Shown piece after piece: positions 9,506 through 17,413 of a DNA stretch of 55,960 nucleotides; positions within the stretch are counted from its first letter, which is position 1, and the number at the start of each line of letters is the position of its first letter. Position numbers and translations under genes: made by a program. The notes below the pieces were generated by a model that saw only the letters and a program-made list of their open reading frames with translations, searched no databases and was not told where the DNA came from. Origin of the DNA: a virus; IMG/VR virus record IMGVR_UViG_3300029893_000010, positions 1 to 55,960 of that record; one strand, written 5' to 3'.

Positions 9506-10714
9506 TCATTTGATAACTCGCACACCGTTCTGGTTGATGCGTCTCCATGCGTAGAGAGCACCCATTGAAGTCCCGAGTCGGTTTGCGGCGATTTCTGCGG
9601 TGACGGTAAATCCGCCTTCTTCCTGGGATGCGAATGCGCTGTCCCTGCGCCACTTCTCGATGAACTGATTGACGTTGCTGCATCCACACACAGGGCGCTC
9701 GAACTTCGATGCGGCGAAGTATGCGATGGCTGTTTTCCAGTAATTTGACAGGTCTGCGTAAGGACGTTCGTCTGACGGATCCATGTATCCCGAGACGTAC
9801 CAAAACCTCGCCTGATCCGGCTCACGGCAAACGCTCCACTCCTGAGATTCCCAAACGCCATTCGCATAGGTGGCAGGGGAGGGAACTACATACCCAAGCC
9901 GCTGGTCACGGATGTGGAAACATCCAGCCTGTGTTCCGAGTTGGCAGGCGGTACACGTGCCGCAGTTGCAAAAGTTTGGTTCACTTTCCCAAAGGAACTG
10001 GACCTGCGTAGAGGGGTCATTGTAGACACGATAGATGTCAACGGTCGTTTCGTAGGACGAAGCGGCCGCATGGTCAAGAGGGGAGGGGTTAAGCGAGTCC
10101 AACTGGTTGGCTGCGACAATCTGCCATGCCTTGAACGTAATGATGGCATTGCCACCGCTGAAACGGACTTTGATCGGTCGTATCTCCCATCCGTCCGCGC
10201 CATTCTTGCCGGGGTAGTAAGCGCGCACCTCGTTTGCGTCCGTCAACGACGACACAACAGTTACCGTGCATGTTTCCGCATAGTTGTCCGTATCCTCATC
10301 GGTTCGCTCGATGGTTGCGCCAGCCTCGATCAAACTCTTTGATCGAACACCGCCATAACGCACGTACGCCTTGTTGAGTTCGAGGCTCTTGAGTTGAAAG
10401 CGGACATTGACACCCATGCCGTATACCTCGGGCACACCGGGTCGCGGATAGGGCAATCTCTCCTCGACAGTCCAGTCAGGCATGAGGTTGAATCCAGCCT
10501 CGCGCGCCATTTCCTGTTCTGCGTCCTGGATCGCCTGCGCGATGGTATCTCTCCCGATCCTGTCAGAGTGTTGCCAGTCTGACTGGAAGAAGATGTCACT
10601 ACACACGTTATTGTTAGACAACGGAGTAAGTTGGTTGAATACTAAGGGCGAAATTCCAATGATGCGGGCAAATTCATCCAGAGACAACCAGGTTTTGATG
10701 TCGGAGCGAGCCAT
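9506..10714 (-). CDS. Head-tail connector-region protein, Cys-rich, function unknown
   Basis: The product has about 402 residues beginning MARSDIKTWLSLDEFARIIG; a GTG 36 bp upstream is an alternative start. A cluster NFCNCGTCTACQLG around residue 250 plus later CGCSN could bind metal. It overlaps the upstream zinc-finger gene by 41 bp out of frame. It lies among the head-completion genes, between the glycosylation block and tail tube, so a connector or adaptor role is likely but unproven. Confidence 0.55.
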   Translation of the reverse strand: MARSDIKTWLSLDEFARIIGISPLVFNQLTPLSNNNVCSDIFFQSDWQHSDRIGRDTIAQAIQDAEQEMAREAGFNLMPDWTVEERLPYPRPGVPEVYGMGVNVRFQLKSLELNKAYVRYGGVRSKSLIEAGATIERTDEDTDNYAETCTVTVVSSLTDANEVRAYYPGKNGADGWEIRPIKVRFSGGNAIITFKAWQIVAANQLDSLNPSPLDHAAASSYETTVDIYRVYNDPSTQVQFLWESEPNFCNCGTCTACQLGTQAGCFHIRDQRLGYVVPSPATYANGVWESQEWSVCREPDQARFWYVSGYMDPSDERPYADLSNYWKTAIAYFAASKFERPVCGCSNVNQFIEKWRRDSAFASQEEGGFTVTAEIAANRLGTSMGALYAWRRINQNGVRVIK

Positions 10715-10988
10715 CGGTATCCATTCCGCGCTTCTGGATGTCCTGCGCACGCTTGATCGCCTTCAAAAAGTGCCAGGCGAACGATGCATGACGCGGAGGC
10801 ATGGATTCCAGTTTGCGCAACGCCTCCTCAAGGAGGCGGTTGGAGTACCAGCAGGGCTTCCACCGATTACATTGCTGGCATGTATATCCCTCCACCCAAA
10901 TGACCTTGGAGAGTGGCCTTCTCTCCAATTTCGTCCAGTCAATCATGTTGACCGTCCCGCAATGCGGGCAGATGTCGGGAATGTCCAT
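10674..10988 (-). CDS. Small zinc-ribbon protein
   Basis: About 104 residues from MDIPDICPHCGTVNMIDWTK. Two Cys pairs, CPHCG and CQQCNRWK, make a treble-clef or rubredoxin-like zinc ribbon in the first 45 residues, followed by a basic helical tail. Its gene is divergent from the small membrane-protein gene at 11035. Function unknown; it is the first gene of the tail block below the plus-strand island. Confidence 0.55.
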   Translation of the reverse strand: MDIPDICPHCGTVNMIDWTKLERRPLSKVIWVEGYTCQQCNRWKPCWYSNRLLEEALRKLESMPPRHASFAWHFLKAIKRAQDIQKRGMDTDGSLRHQNLVVSG

Positions 10989-11034
10989 AAATGGATTATA
11001 ACCCGAAAAAAAACGGTCGTGGTAAGATTCGGGG

Positions 11035-11337
11035 ATGATACCTCTTATTTCCGCAGAAACCATAGCGGGGCTGGCGTTGTTGGCTGGCGCGTTGTGCCTG
11101 TTGACGTTCCGAAAAGTCCCGAACATGACCAGATCGTCCATTGTGACCATGTTCCAGATCGGCATGGCCATCATCGGTCCAGGATGTGTGGTGGTCGGGT
11201 TCGTATATGCGTATTTCGGTATCATAAATCCACCAGAGATCATTCGGCAAAGCATGGTCCGGCTTTTCCTTTCGTACCTGCTTTGCGGCATAAATCTCTG
11301 GCAAATCATCCTTCTCTGGAAAGGCAAGAGCCTATGA
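11035..11337 (+). CDS. Small membrane protein with three or more transmembrane helices (holin-like candidate)
   Basis: One hundred residues with hydrophobic segments at about 4-24 (LISAETIAGLALLAGALCLL), 38-62 and 72-95. It opens a plus-strand island of small membrane proteins, overlaps the next gene by 4 bp (ATGA), and could be a holin or superinfection-exclusion protein. There is no sequence motif to decide. Confidence 0.5.
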   Translation: MIPLISAETIAGLALLAGALCLLTFRKVPNMTRSSIVTMFQIGMAIIGPGCVVVGFVYAYFGIINPPEIIRQSMVRLFLSYLLCGINLWQIILLWKGKSL

Positions 11338-11654
11338 CACCCGAAGCCGCAGACATCATCATCCCTCTGATCGTATCAAGCCTGGTGTCGTTGACGGGGA
11401 TATTTGCCGTCTACTACAACCAGAAATCAAGGAACAAAAGCCAGAACTTCCACGACGACATGGACACCGCCAAGAACGCGCTGGAGATCGCAGAGCGCGC
11501 TACGAAAAAGAACCTTGAACTCTCCAGGGAGGTGGAGAGCCTCAAATCCATTCTGAAAGACAAACACTACAAGGTGACGGTAGTGTTTACGCTGGGGGAA
11601 ACACCGCACATCCTCTCCTCGACAATCGAGGCGATCCCATCACACACAAAATAA
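11334..11654 (+). CDS. Membrane-anchored coiled-coil protein
   Basis: One hundred and six residues. An N-terminal transmembrane helix (AADIIIPLIVSSLVSLTGIF) is followed by a long charged coiled coil (residues 30-85) and a short beta tail. Starts within the stop of the upstream membrane protein, so both are probably co-translated. The pairing of a holin-like protein with an anchored coiled coil recalls lysis or spanin-type modules, but no such motif is certain. Confidence 0.5.
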   Translation: MTPEAADIIIPLIVSSLVSLTGIFAVYYNQKSRNKSQNFHDDMDTAKNALEIAERATKKNLELSREVESLKSILKDKHYKVTVVFTLGETPHILSSTIEAIPSHTK

Positions 11655-11684
11655 GAGTGGGGGATGAATTTTCTCATAATTCCC

Positions 11685-11712
11685 TTGACCTTTCAAAATA
11701 GGTAGATATAAT
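11685..11712 (+). promoter_or_regulatory. Sigma70-type promoter upstream of the recombinase operon
   Basis: TTGACC at 11685-11690 and TATAAT at 11707-11712 with a 16-bp spacer, 38 bp before the ATG at 11751. Confidence 0.65.
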
Positions 11713-11750
11713 TACAACTATATGGAACTATTCAAGAAAAGGAAAACATC

Positions 11751-11915
11751 ATGAGAACAGCAATATTTTTAGGACTTTTGTACGTTGGCGATGCAATAAG
11801 AACCATATCAGGAGTCTCCACAACATCTCTGGCGTACGCAATACTTATCGTAATTGTCCTTGCGGTTTGTATTGTCATGGACATTGGCGATTTTTTTGAA
11901 ATCCAAAAACGATGA
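11751..11915 (+). CDS. Small membrane peptide upstream of the recombinase
   Basis: Fifty-four residues with a hydrophobic stretch (SLAYAILIVIVLAVCIVMDI). Begins after an AAGGAAAACATC site just downstream of a good promoter, and its stop overlaps the recombinase start (ATGA), so it is probably the first gene of the recombinase transcript. Function unknown. Confidence 0.5.
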   Translation: MRTAIFLGLLYVGDAIRTISGVSTTSLAYAILIVIVLAVCIVMDIGDFFEIQKR

Positions 11916-12790
11916 ACATCCAATCCTTCCTTTCCTCTCTCAATCGCTCCCCTCGCACCATCCGTGCCTACGGTTACGCATTGCTGCGTTTCGAGGCCAT
12001 TGTCGGCGCGGATGCCGAGTTGACAGAGGATACCTATACGAAGTTCCTGAAAGCCATCAAGAACTTCTCCCCTTCCACGCAACAGCAGTGGACGACAGCC
12101 GTGCGGACGTTCTACCGTTTCCACCGTGCAGGAAATGATAGCGTTATGAAGGATCTGTCACGGCATTACCTTCGCAGGAAGGGGAAAAACACGCAAGAGC
12201 CCAACATGGAGAGTGTACAAAAGGTCATCGATTATTGCTCCACATTGCAGGGCGATCTGGCTGCCCTGCGCGACAAGGCATTTGTTCTCACCGTGTCGGA
12301 TTCAGGATTGCGCATTTCGGAGGCTTGTGCGTTATTGCGCGGTGATGTGGACTGGAAACGAAAACTGGCGAACATCGTCGGCAAGGGAGAAAAACGGGCA
12401 ACAGTTCACTTCTCCGACAGGGCGATGGATGCCATACAGCAGTATCTTGCAGCCAGATCCGCGGTCGAGCCGGATTCTCGAAAACCATTGTCCTCACAAC
12501 CTCTCTTTGCACGACACGACATCTCCGCCAGCAAGCGTATTCTTCCTGTGCGTTCTGGCGGGATGTGGAAGTCTATAAAATCCAGAATAAAAGAGGCTGG
12601 GGTTGAAAAAACGATCCGTATCCACGATTTCAGGCACTACTTCGTCTCGCGTCTCTACAACGCGACACGAGATATGATGATAACAAAAGAGGGCGCGCGC
12701 CATGAGTCCATCCAGACTACCGCAAGGTATACTCACCTTGACGAGACGTTTGGAGATGTATACAACAAGGTTTTCAATGATGGAGGTTGA
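11912..12790 (+). CDS. Tyrosine recombinase / phage integrase (XerC/D-like)
   Basis: The product has 292 residues. An N-terminal SAM-like core-binding domain (RSPRTIRAYGYALLRFE) is followed by the catalytic domain with Arg134 (SGLRISEAC), Lys158 (GKGEKR), the HxxR box His238-Arg241 (HDFRH), His264 (ARHES) and the nucleophile Tyr273 (ARYTH). Length and motif spacing are those of a simple phage integrase or Xer protein. The extra helix between patch II and patch III that marks integron integrases is not evident, so it should not be called IntI. It could integrate the phage; whether it also acts on the attC-like sites that begin 0.6 kb downstream is open. Confidence 0.9.
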   Translation: MNIQSFLSSLNRSPRTIRAYGYALLRFEAIVGADAELTEDTYTKFLKAIKNFSPSTQQQWTTAVRTFYRFHRAGNDSVMKDLSRHYLRRKGKNTQEPNMESVQKVIDYCSTLQGDLAALRDKAFVLTVSDSGLRISEACALLRGDVDWKRKLANIVGKGEKRATVHFSDRAMDAIQQYLAARSAVEPDSRKPLSSQPLFARHDISASKRILPVRSGGMWKSIKSRIKEAGVEKTIRIHDFRHYFVSRLYNATRDMMITKEGARHESIQTTARYTHLDETFGDVYNKVFNDGG

Positions 12791-12791
12791 T

Positions 12792-12917
12792 GTGGATTGG
12801 GAAAGCAAATACCATAAGGCATCTCGTTTTTTGACGAAACTATCGTTCCCTCTTGAATTGTTTGTTTCTGGAGCAGGGATCGTTTGTGGAATTGTTTTGG
12901 GAGGCTTCTATGGATAG
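12792..12917 (+). CDS. Small membrane peptide after the recombinase
   Basis: About 41 residues from a GTG at 12792, placed 5 bp after a GGAGG that overlaps the recombinase stop. The C-terminus is hydrophobic and glycine-rich (ELFVSGAGIVCGIVLGGFYG). It overlaps the next gene by 8 bp. Function unknown. Confidence 0.4.
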   Translation: MDWESKYHKASRFLTKLSFPLELFVSGAGIVCGIVLGGFYG

Positions 12918-13074
12918 TGCGGGATTCTTCGCAAAGCGATCCAGGTATTACAGAGATCTGTACTACAAAACCGTTCTCAAGGTTTTGATACGTCTCGTGA
13001 CTCTGGTTCTGTTTTTTGTCGTGTTCTTCGGTTTAGGTGTGATTATTTCGTCACTCCTATTAGGAGTGCTATGA
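12910..13074 (+). CDS. Small membrane protein
   Basis: Fifty-four residues from ATG 12910 with a basic N-terminus and one long hydrophobic segment (VLFFVVFFGLGVIISSLLLG). The stop overlaps the start of cassette gene A1 (ATGA). The bases just before the stop contain the near-palindrome CACTCCTATTAGGAGTG. Function unknown. Confidence 0.45.
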   Translation: MDSAGFFAKRSRYYRDLYYKTVLKVLIRLVTLVLFFVVFFGLGVIISSLLLGVL

Positions 13075-13484
13075 AAGCAAAAAAAGGTAAACACTTCCCG
13101 ATAGTTGGTGGCAATATTGCAGATGAATGTCCTGTTTGCAGTAGCGTCATCGTTGGCATAGGGCACAATCGCGGTATTTGCCCATCATGTGCACGTGAAG
13201 AAATTATTGCATTGCGCAAAGAAGTAGCACGCCTCCATATTGTGGATAAAGAAAAGGTACGAAAAGAATTGCATGAAAAGGTAAATAAGTGGTTCTCGGA
13301 ACAACCGCAACGCCCTATCGCTCAATTCATGCTTGAAACAATGTGGCAATACATTGAATCCGCCCCAAAAAGCGTGCAGGCGGACGAAACTAACTGCACT
13401 TGCAAAGATGGTTACGGTAGTGTTTTAGATGTTGGTAATTGTGGTCGTTGCGGCAAACCGTTTCGCCGTAACGCAAACCGTTAG
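13071..13484 (+). CDS. Cassette-type gene A1: zinc-ribbon protein ending in an attC site
   Basis: The product has 137 residues. It opens with a zinc-finger-like segment (CPVCSSVIVGIGHNRGICPSC), continues with a helical region and ends with a second Cys-rich segment (CTCKDG...CGRCGKPFRR). The last 40 residues are encoded by an attC-like site: the peptide SVQADE comes from the L'' arm and RRNANR from the L' arm. The same SVQADE segment appears in cassette B1. Its own cassette start is not clear, so the left boundary is degenerate. Confidence 0.6.
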   Translation: MKAKKGKHFPIVGGNIADECPVCSSVIVGIGHNRGICPSCAREEIIALRKEVARLHIVDKEKVRKELHEKVNKWFSEQPQRPIAQFMLETMWQYIESAPKSVQADETNCTCKDGYGSVLDVGNCGRCGKPFRRNANR

Positions 13485-13487
13485 GTG
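13361..13487 (+). repeat. attC site A1
   Basis: The left arm CCCCAAAAAGCGTGCAGGCG and the right arm GCCGTAACGCAAACC match the L boxes of the other sites; the R' core GTTAGGT is at 13480-13486 with the predicted exchange point after G13480. The R'' box (CCCCAAA) is degenerate. About 127 bp, within the known attC range. Confidence 0.65.
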
Positions 13488-13492
13488 CTTAT

Positions 13493-13729
13493 ATGCGTAT
13501 TCTTGATCTGTTCGCTGGCAAGGGGTTACAGCGCAAAGATAAAAGCGTTCCGCGTTTGATCGTTGCCCCGCGTGGTCGTCATTCCGCAAAGCCGATTGAA
13601 GCCTATGAAAGAATTGAGAGGCTTTTCGGTAATGTAAGCAGGGTTGAATTATTTGCCCGCAATAATCGTCAAGGCTGGTCAGCGTTTGGTAATCAGGTAG
13701 AAGGTTCTATACACCTTCCAACAAGTTGA
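13493..13729 (+). pseudogene. Cassette A2: remnant of an MT-A70-like adenine methyltransferase
   Basis: Seventy-eight residues. The N-terminus MRILDLFAGKG looks like motif I of a SAM-dependent methyltransferase, but the following segment (APRGRHSAKPIEAYERIERL...ELFARNNRQGWSAFGNQVEG) is the C-terminal end of MT-A70-type adenine methyltransferases. The central catalytic DPPW region is missing, so the gene is probably an internally deleted or fused fragment. It begins 12 bp after the A1 core site, as cassette genes do. A degenerate CACCTTCCAAC at its end may be a decayed R'' box. Confidence 0.5.
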
Positions 13730-13736
13730 AGTCTCG

Positions 13737-14069
13737 TTACCGTTTCAATCTGCCAAATATGAACGCATCGATCATGAGTGCCCCTGCACTCATCGCAAAT
13801 GGAACCGCAAACCTCAACGCAAATTCATGATCGATCAACCATAGCCCCGTAAACCAAAACGCCACCCATACGGACGAACACCACAAGCACGATAGCACTT
13901 GCGAGAAAAATCCATCCGGTATCTCGACGGAAACACCCTCTTCGTCAACACTGTGACCCGCTGCGACACGGAGTTTTGAAAATACATCGAAAGGACCGCG
14001 CTCGTTCACAAAAAGGTTTGCAATTCGCCATACGGCAAGAATGTAGATGATGAGTTCTGTAAGTGACAT
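13737..14069 (-). CDS. DUF1360-like membrane protein
   Basis: The product has 110 residues. IYILAVWRIANLFVNERGPFDVFSKLR followed later by LWCSSVWVAFWFTG and an alanine-rich helix are the hallmarks of the DUF1360 membrane family, of unknown function but common near phage lysis genes. Three hydrophobic segments are visible. It ends 7 bp from the end of the plus-strand fragment A2. Confidence 0.65.
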   Translation of the reverse strand: MSLTELIIYILAVWRIANLFVNERGPFDVFSKLRVAAGHSVDEEGVSVEIPDGFFSQVLSCLWCSSVWVAFWFTGLWLIDHEFALRFAVPFAMSAGALMIDAFIFGRLKR

Positions 14070-14075
14070 GTAATT

Positions 14076-14084
14076 ATTATAACA
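14076..14084 (-). promoter_or_regulatory. Extended -10 promoter with no room for a leader
   Basis: On the minus strand TGTTATAAT ends 6 bp before the ATG at 14069, so transcription would begin at or next to the start codon. No -35 box is obvious; the TGn extension may substitute. Confidence 0.45.
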
Positions 14085-14115
14085 AAATAGGACTGGAGAA
14101 ATCCAGTCCTATTTT
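14084..14115. terminator. Bidirectional intrinsic terminator
   Basis: A 14-bp perfect stem (AAAATAGGACTGGA and its complement) with a GAAA loop and T-rich ends on both strands, between the holin-like gene and the DUF1360 gene. Confidence 0.8.
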
Positions 14116-14132
14116 TATTTCCTTGTGATATT

Positions 14133-14435
14133 TCAATTCTTCAACGGCTTGGTCGCCTTGTGGAAGCCGTACATGACGGCGACGGCAAGGACAATGCCGT
14201 AGAACAGATCCCAGCCGCTCTTGACATCACATACCAGGTTTGTCTGGAACAAACCATAGCATTGCGCGGCGAAAGAGGCGGCGCCAAGCACGACGGCAAG
14301 ACCGACCGTGATGATACGCTTGTGTTCAATGGCAAGGGCGTCGAAACGCTGCGCGACACCGGGAAGGTAGTCAAAGACAAGCGACATCGCCGCCAGCACG
14401 ACCATCAGTACAATATCGGGGGTGATCTCAAACAT
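14133..14435 (-). CDS. Small membrane protein, putative holin
   Basis: One hundred residues from an ATG preceded by AAGGAGAATTCAC. Hydrophobic segments at about 8-22 (IVLMVVLAAMSLVF), 44-60 (TVGLAVVLGAASFAA) and 77-93 (LFYGIVLAVAVMYGF), a short charged tail. Three helices, small size and flanking terminators suit a class I holin or similar lysis protein; no endolysin gene is recognisable next to it. Confidence 0.5.
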   Translation of the reverse strand: MFEITPDIVLMVVLAAMSLVFDYLPGVAQRFDALAIEHKRIITVGLAVVLGAASFAAQCYGLFQTNLVCDVKSGWDLFYGIVLAVAVMYGFHKATKPLKN

Positions 14436-14454
14436 GTGAATTCTCCTTTTCTGC

Positions 14455-14460
14455 ATTATA
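14455..14460 (-). promoter_or_regulatory. -10 element for the holin-like gene
   Basis: TTGTATAATGCA on the minus strand directly follows the T-run of the preceding terminator and lies 19 bp before the start codon. Very similar GTATAATGCA and TTGTATAATGG elements occur at 36526-36531 and 23726-23731. No convincing -35. Confidence 0.4.
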
Positions 14461-14464
14461 CAAC

Positions 14465-14500
14465 AAAAAGCCAGAAGGGGTTGCGAACCTTTCTTCTGGC
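14465..14500 (-). terminator. Intrinsic terminator after the glycosyltransferase gene
   Basis: GCCAGAAG stem (14470-14477 with 14493-14500) extended by GGGTT/AACC, followed on the minus strand by TTTTTG. Confidence 0.75.
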
Positions 14501-14579
14501 ACAAAAGCGTCACACTCGGCTGTCAAGTCCGGTCGCCACGTTCGGATGTTATAGGACGCTTTATGATTTCAAAATTCTA

Positions 14580-17396
14580 CTACGCGACTAGCGGTTCTCC
14601 CAAAAATGACGAAACATCATTGCTCTCCCCCACCGCCGCATTGGAGATAACGCGGTAGGTAGGATCGCCATCCGAATTCACAATGCCGAGCAGGTACGCA
14701 GCATCCCCCACAAACACGGTTTTTAGTCTGTGATAATCGTTGTTGGCGAAACGATACGTCACACTCGGGTCCACACGAGACCGTATCGAGAACGGCTCGC
14801 CACGATCTCCGATGTATTCAATAGTCACCATCACGCTCTTGTCGTTGGTTTCAATGGCAGCCTTGAGGCTTTCCATCGTGAAATTCCCAGACGATTTTAG
14901 CAGTGATGCCGGGACGGTGGTCACTGGTGTTTTTGGTTGAGAACATCCACACATGATCTGTTTTTCTCCTCTCCGATATACACTCCACTTTTCGTCAATA
15001 TATCGGACGATCTCATCTATTTTATCATGGTCTTTTTCTCGTTTTGTAGATGTGTTCATTCGATAAACAAAAAGAGGCTCCGGTATCCTATATGCACAAT
15101 ATCCAAGATGGTGCACACCGATCTGGAAATCCCAATCCTCCATTCCAGGAATGCGCTCATCAAAGCCACCCTGCATTTCCATCATCGATTCTACAATGGC
15201 TCTTGGAAAAAGGATGGATGATCCAGGATACTGCATGGTATGGATAACAAGGGTTGAGTCAAATTCATTGTACGAATTTATCCTGGTTCCTTCCAGTGTT
15301 GAAAGTACAATGTCTGAAAAGATCACTCCGTAATTATGTTCCGCAGTGGACACCATTCTCTCAAGGAACCATGGCATCCAATAATCATCGGCGTCCATCC
15401 AGACAATATATCTTCCTCTGGTGTGCTTGAAACCTTCGTTTCTGGCTGCCGAAGCGCCTCGGTTTCCGTCCATGTTTATGACGCGCGCCCACGGTGCGCC
15501 CATGATGTCGTTTTCCCATGCTTCTCCTGTATCGTTCACCACTACAACCTCCCAATCAGGGTAGGTCTGCGCCTGAATGGAGTCCAGCGCATCGATCAGA
15601 TATTTTCTGTGACCTGGTCCGCATGTCACAACGATGGAAACAATCGGGTTGGCGTAGTCGTGGACATACCAAAAACCGAGGTTTCTTGGTGGGTTTCCCT
15701 GCGCGCCAAATGGAACAAGATACGAATTCCTCGGGCTCTCTCCACGCTGACGAAGTACATCCCGCGCCTGATCGAAGTTTGTAGCGCCCATCCGCCAGGG
15801 GAACCAGGCTGTCCAATCCGGTTCGGCGACTTCGTTCTGCCACTCGGTCGCGCCCTTGCTGTCGTGGCGCTCCCGGTGATAATAGGTTACGGCTTCTGTG
15901 AACTTATGTGCCCGAAACCCCAATGAGGTCACGCGGCACCAAAATTCCGCATCTTCATTGCGCTTCATGCGTTCCCGATAGCCGCCAGAGCGTTCGTAGA
16001 CCTCCCGTCGTGCCATCACACAGGATGGAAGTTGGTTGAGGTGCGCCATCTGATGATACCAATTGTATTTTGCTGGAGGCCACCCGCCTCTTACCGGCTC
16101 TCCATGCTCAAGAACTCTGCTTCCATCTGTACGGACGACCTCGAGATGACCATAGACAATATCAACAGAACGGTTGGTGTCCAGTTCATGCGTCTCAAGT
16201 TCAAGAGCGGACGGGGAAAGAAAATCGTCAGCGTCCAGATGTCGAACATACCGTCCGCTTGACAGCGATAGCCCGTAATTCCGAGCACCGGGAAGTCCAA
16301 GATTTTCCGGGGTTGGAGCGTAACGGATACGTTGATCTGTTTTTGCATGGGTTTCCACGATCTTTCTGGTGGACGCAAGGTTGGCGTCATCCACCACGAT
16401 GCACTCAAAATCCCTGAATGTCTGCTCCTGAACACTGTCCAGGCATTGATCGATGTATTCATCCAGTTTGTATGCGGTCACGATCACGGACACCTTCGGC
16501 GCAGGCGTGTTCCATTTCCGATACACATCCATAAAGAGTTCGGCATACTGCTGGATGCGCGGTTCCCAACTCCAGTTTTTTCTGGCATCCTCCACACAAT
16601 TGGCAGATAGTCGGTCACGCTCCGACAGACAGAGTTGTATGCACTCCCTGAGTGCCCTGTAGTCTCCGGGAGGGGCAAGGTATCCGGTTTCGCCCTGTAC
16701 GATGATCTCAGATTGGCCTCCCCAATTCCAGCCAGCCACAGGCACACCGCTTGCCAGCGCCTCGAGCGTTCCAATACCAAATGTTTCCCGTGCAGTGGCA
16801 AGGTACACTCCCGCTCCTGCAACGACAGGTTTCATCTGCTCGTATGGCTTGACACCGATGATCTTCACGTTCGGTGTGTGGGTGTACATTTTGTTTTGTG
16901 AACCAATCGTGGTTCGGAATTCTACGTCCTGTGTCATTTCCGCGATACGGATCATGTCTCCGGGATCAGAAACATAATCGGCGCGAGCCTTGTTCCACAA
17001 GACATAGTTTCCATGATCTTTGGACGGCTTGAACTCATCGGCGTTGACACCGTGATATATGACCTTCGGATACCAAAATCCGCCGCGGCGGATGGCGCGT
17101 GCCACCCATTCGCTCGGAGCGGTATGTGCCGTGGCGGTGTGCATCGCTTCCACGACCTGCCGGTTCACTTCCATGAACCCATCTCCCCACGGCTGCCTGC
17201 TCCACATGAACCCGTGCCCGACATGCACGACAGGAATTCCAGGGAGGTGCTCGTTTGCACTTCCATGGTTGCAGATCACGTCGGCGGATCGAATGTCGTC
17301 CACAACCTCGACTCCGAACGATGGCAGGTAGCGCACCTGCGCATCGATCACGCGCCGGATGCCGTCAATGGCCTTCTTATTGATATAAACTTTCAT
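14580..17396 (-). CDS. Three-domain glycosyltransferase (GT4 + GT2 + GT2)
   Basis: The product has 938 residues from ATG 17396. Residues 1-295 form a GT-B (GT4-like) enzyme with YLATARETFGIGTLEALASG and GWNWGGQSEIIVQGETGYL. Residues about 300-560 are a GT-A/GT2 enzyme (VSVIVTAYKLDEYIDQCLDS, VVDDAN, and the metal-binding DAD at 387-389). Residues about 583-860 are a second GT2 (VSIVVTCGPG, VVVVNDTGEAW, DAD at 667-669). A small beta domain ends the protein. Next to sugar-biosynthesis genes and virion genes, it probably builds an oligosaccharide on the virion or the host surface. Acceptor and sugars cannot be told. Confidence 0.85.
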   Translation of the reverse strand: MKVYINKKAIDGIRRVIDAQVRYLPSFGVEVVDDIRSADVICNHGSANEHLPGIPVVHVGHGFMWSRQPWGDGFMEVNRQVVEAMHTATAHTAPSEWVARAIRRGGFWYPKVIYHGVNADEFKPSKDHGNYVLWNKARADYVSDPGDMIRIAEMTQDVEFRTTIGSQNKMYTHTPNVKIIGVKPYEQMKPVVAGAGVYLATARETFGIGTLEALASGVPVAGWNWGGQSEIIVQGETGYLAPPGDYRALRECIQLCLSERDRLSANCVEDARKNWSWEPRIQQYAELFMDVYRKWNTPAPKVSVIVTAYKLDEYIDQCLDSVQEQTFRDFECIVVDDANLASTRKIVETHAKTDQRIRYAPTPENLGLPGARNYGLSLSSGRYVRHLDADDFLSPSALELETHELDTNRSVDIVYGHLEVVRTDGSRVLEHGEPVRGGWPPAKYNWYHQMAHLNQLPSCVMARREVYERSGGYRERMKRNEDAEFWCRVTSLGFRAHKFTEAVTYYHRERHDSKGATEWQNEVAEPDWTAWFPWRMGATNFDQARDVLRQRGESPRNSYLVPFGAQGNPPRNLGFWYVHDYANPIVSIVVTCGPGHRKYLIDALDSIQAQTYPDWEVVVVNDTGEAWENDIMGAPWARVINMDGNRGASAARNEGFKHTRGRYIVWMDADDYWMPWFLERMVSTAEHNYGVIFSDIVLSTLEGTRINSYNEFDSTLVIHTMQYPGSSILFPRAIVESMMEMQGGFDERIPGMEDWDFQIGVHHLGYCAYRIPEPLFVYRMNTSTKREKDHDKIDEIVRYIDEKWSVYRRGEKQIMCGCSQPKTPVTTVPASLLKSSGNFTMESLKAAIETNDKSVMVTIEYIGDRGEPFSIRSRVDPSVTYRFANNDYHRLKTVFVGDAAYLLGIVNSDGDPTYRVISNAAVGESNDVSSFLGEPLVA

Positions 17397-17413
17397 GCTT
17401 CCTCGTTGATGAT

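Noticed and set aside
11912-12790. Integron integrase (IntI)
   Set aside because: Catalytic motifs are those of any tyrosine recombinase, and the extra IntI segment is not seen.
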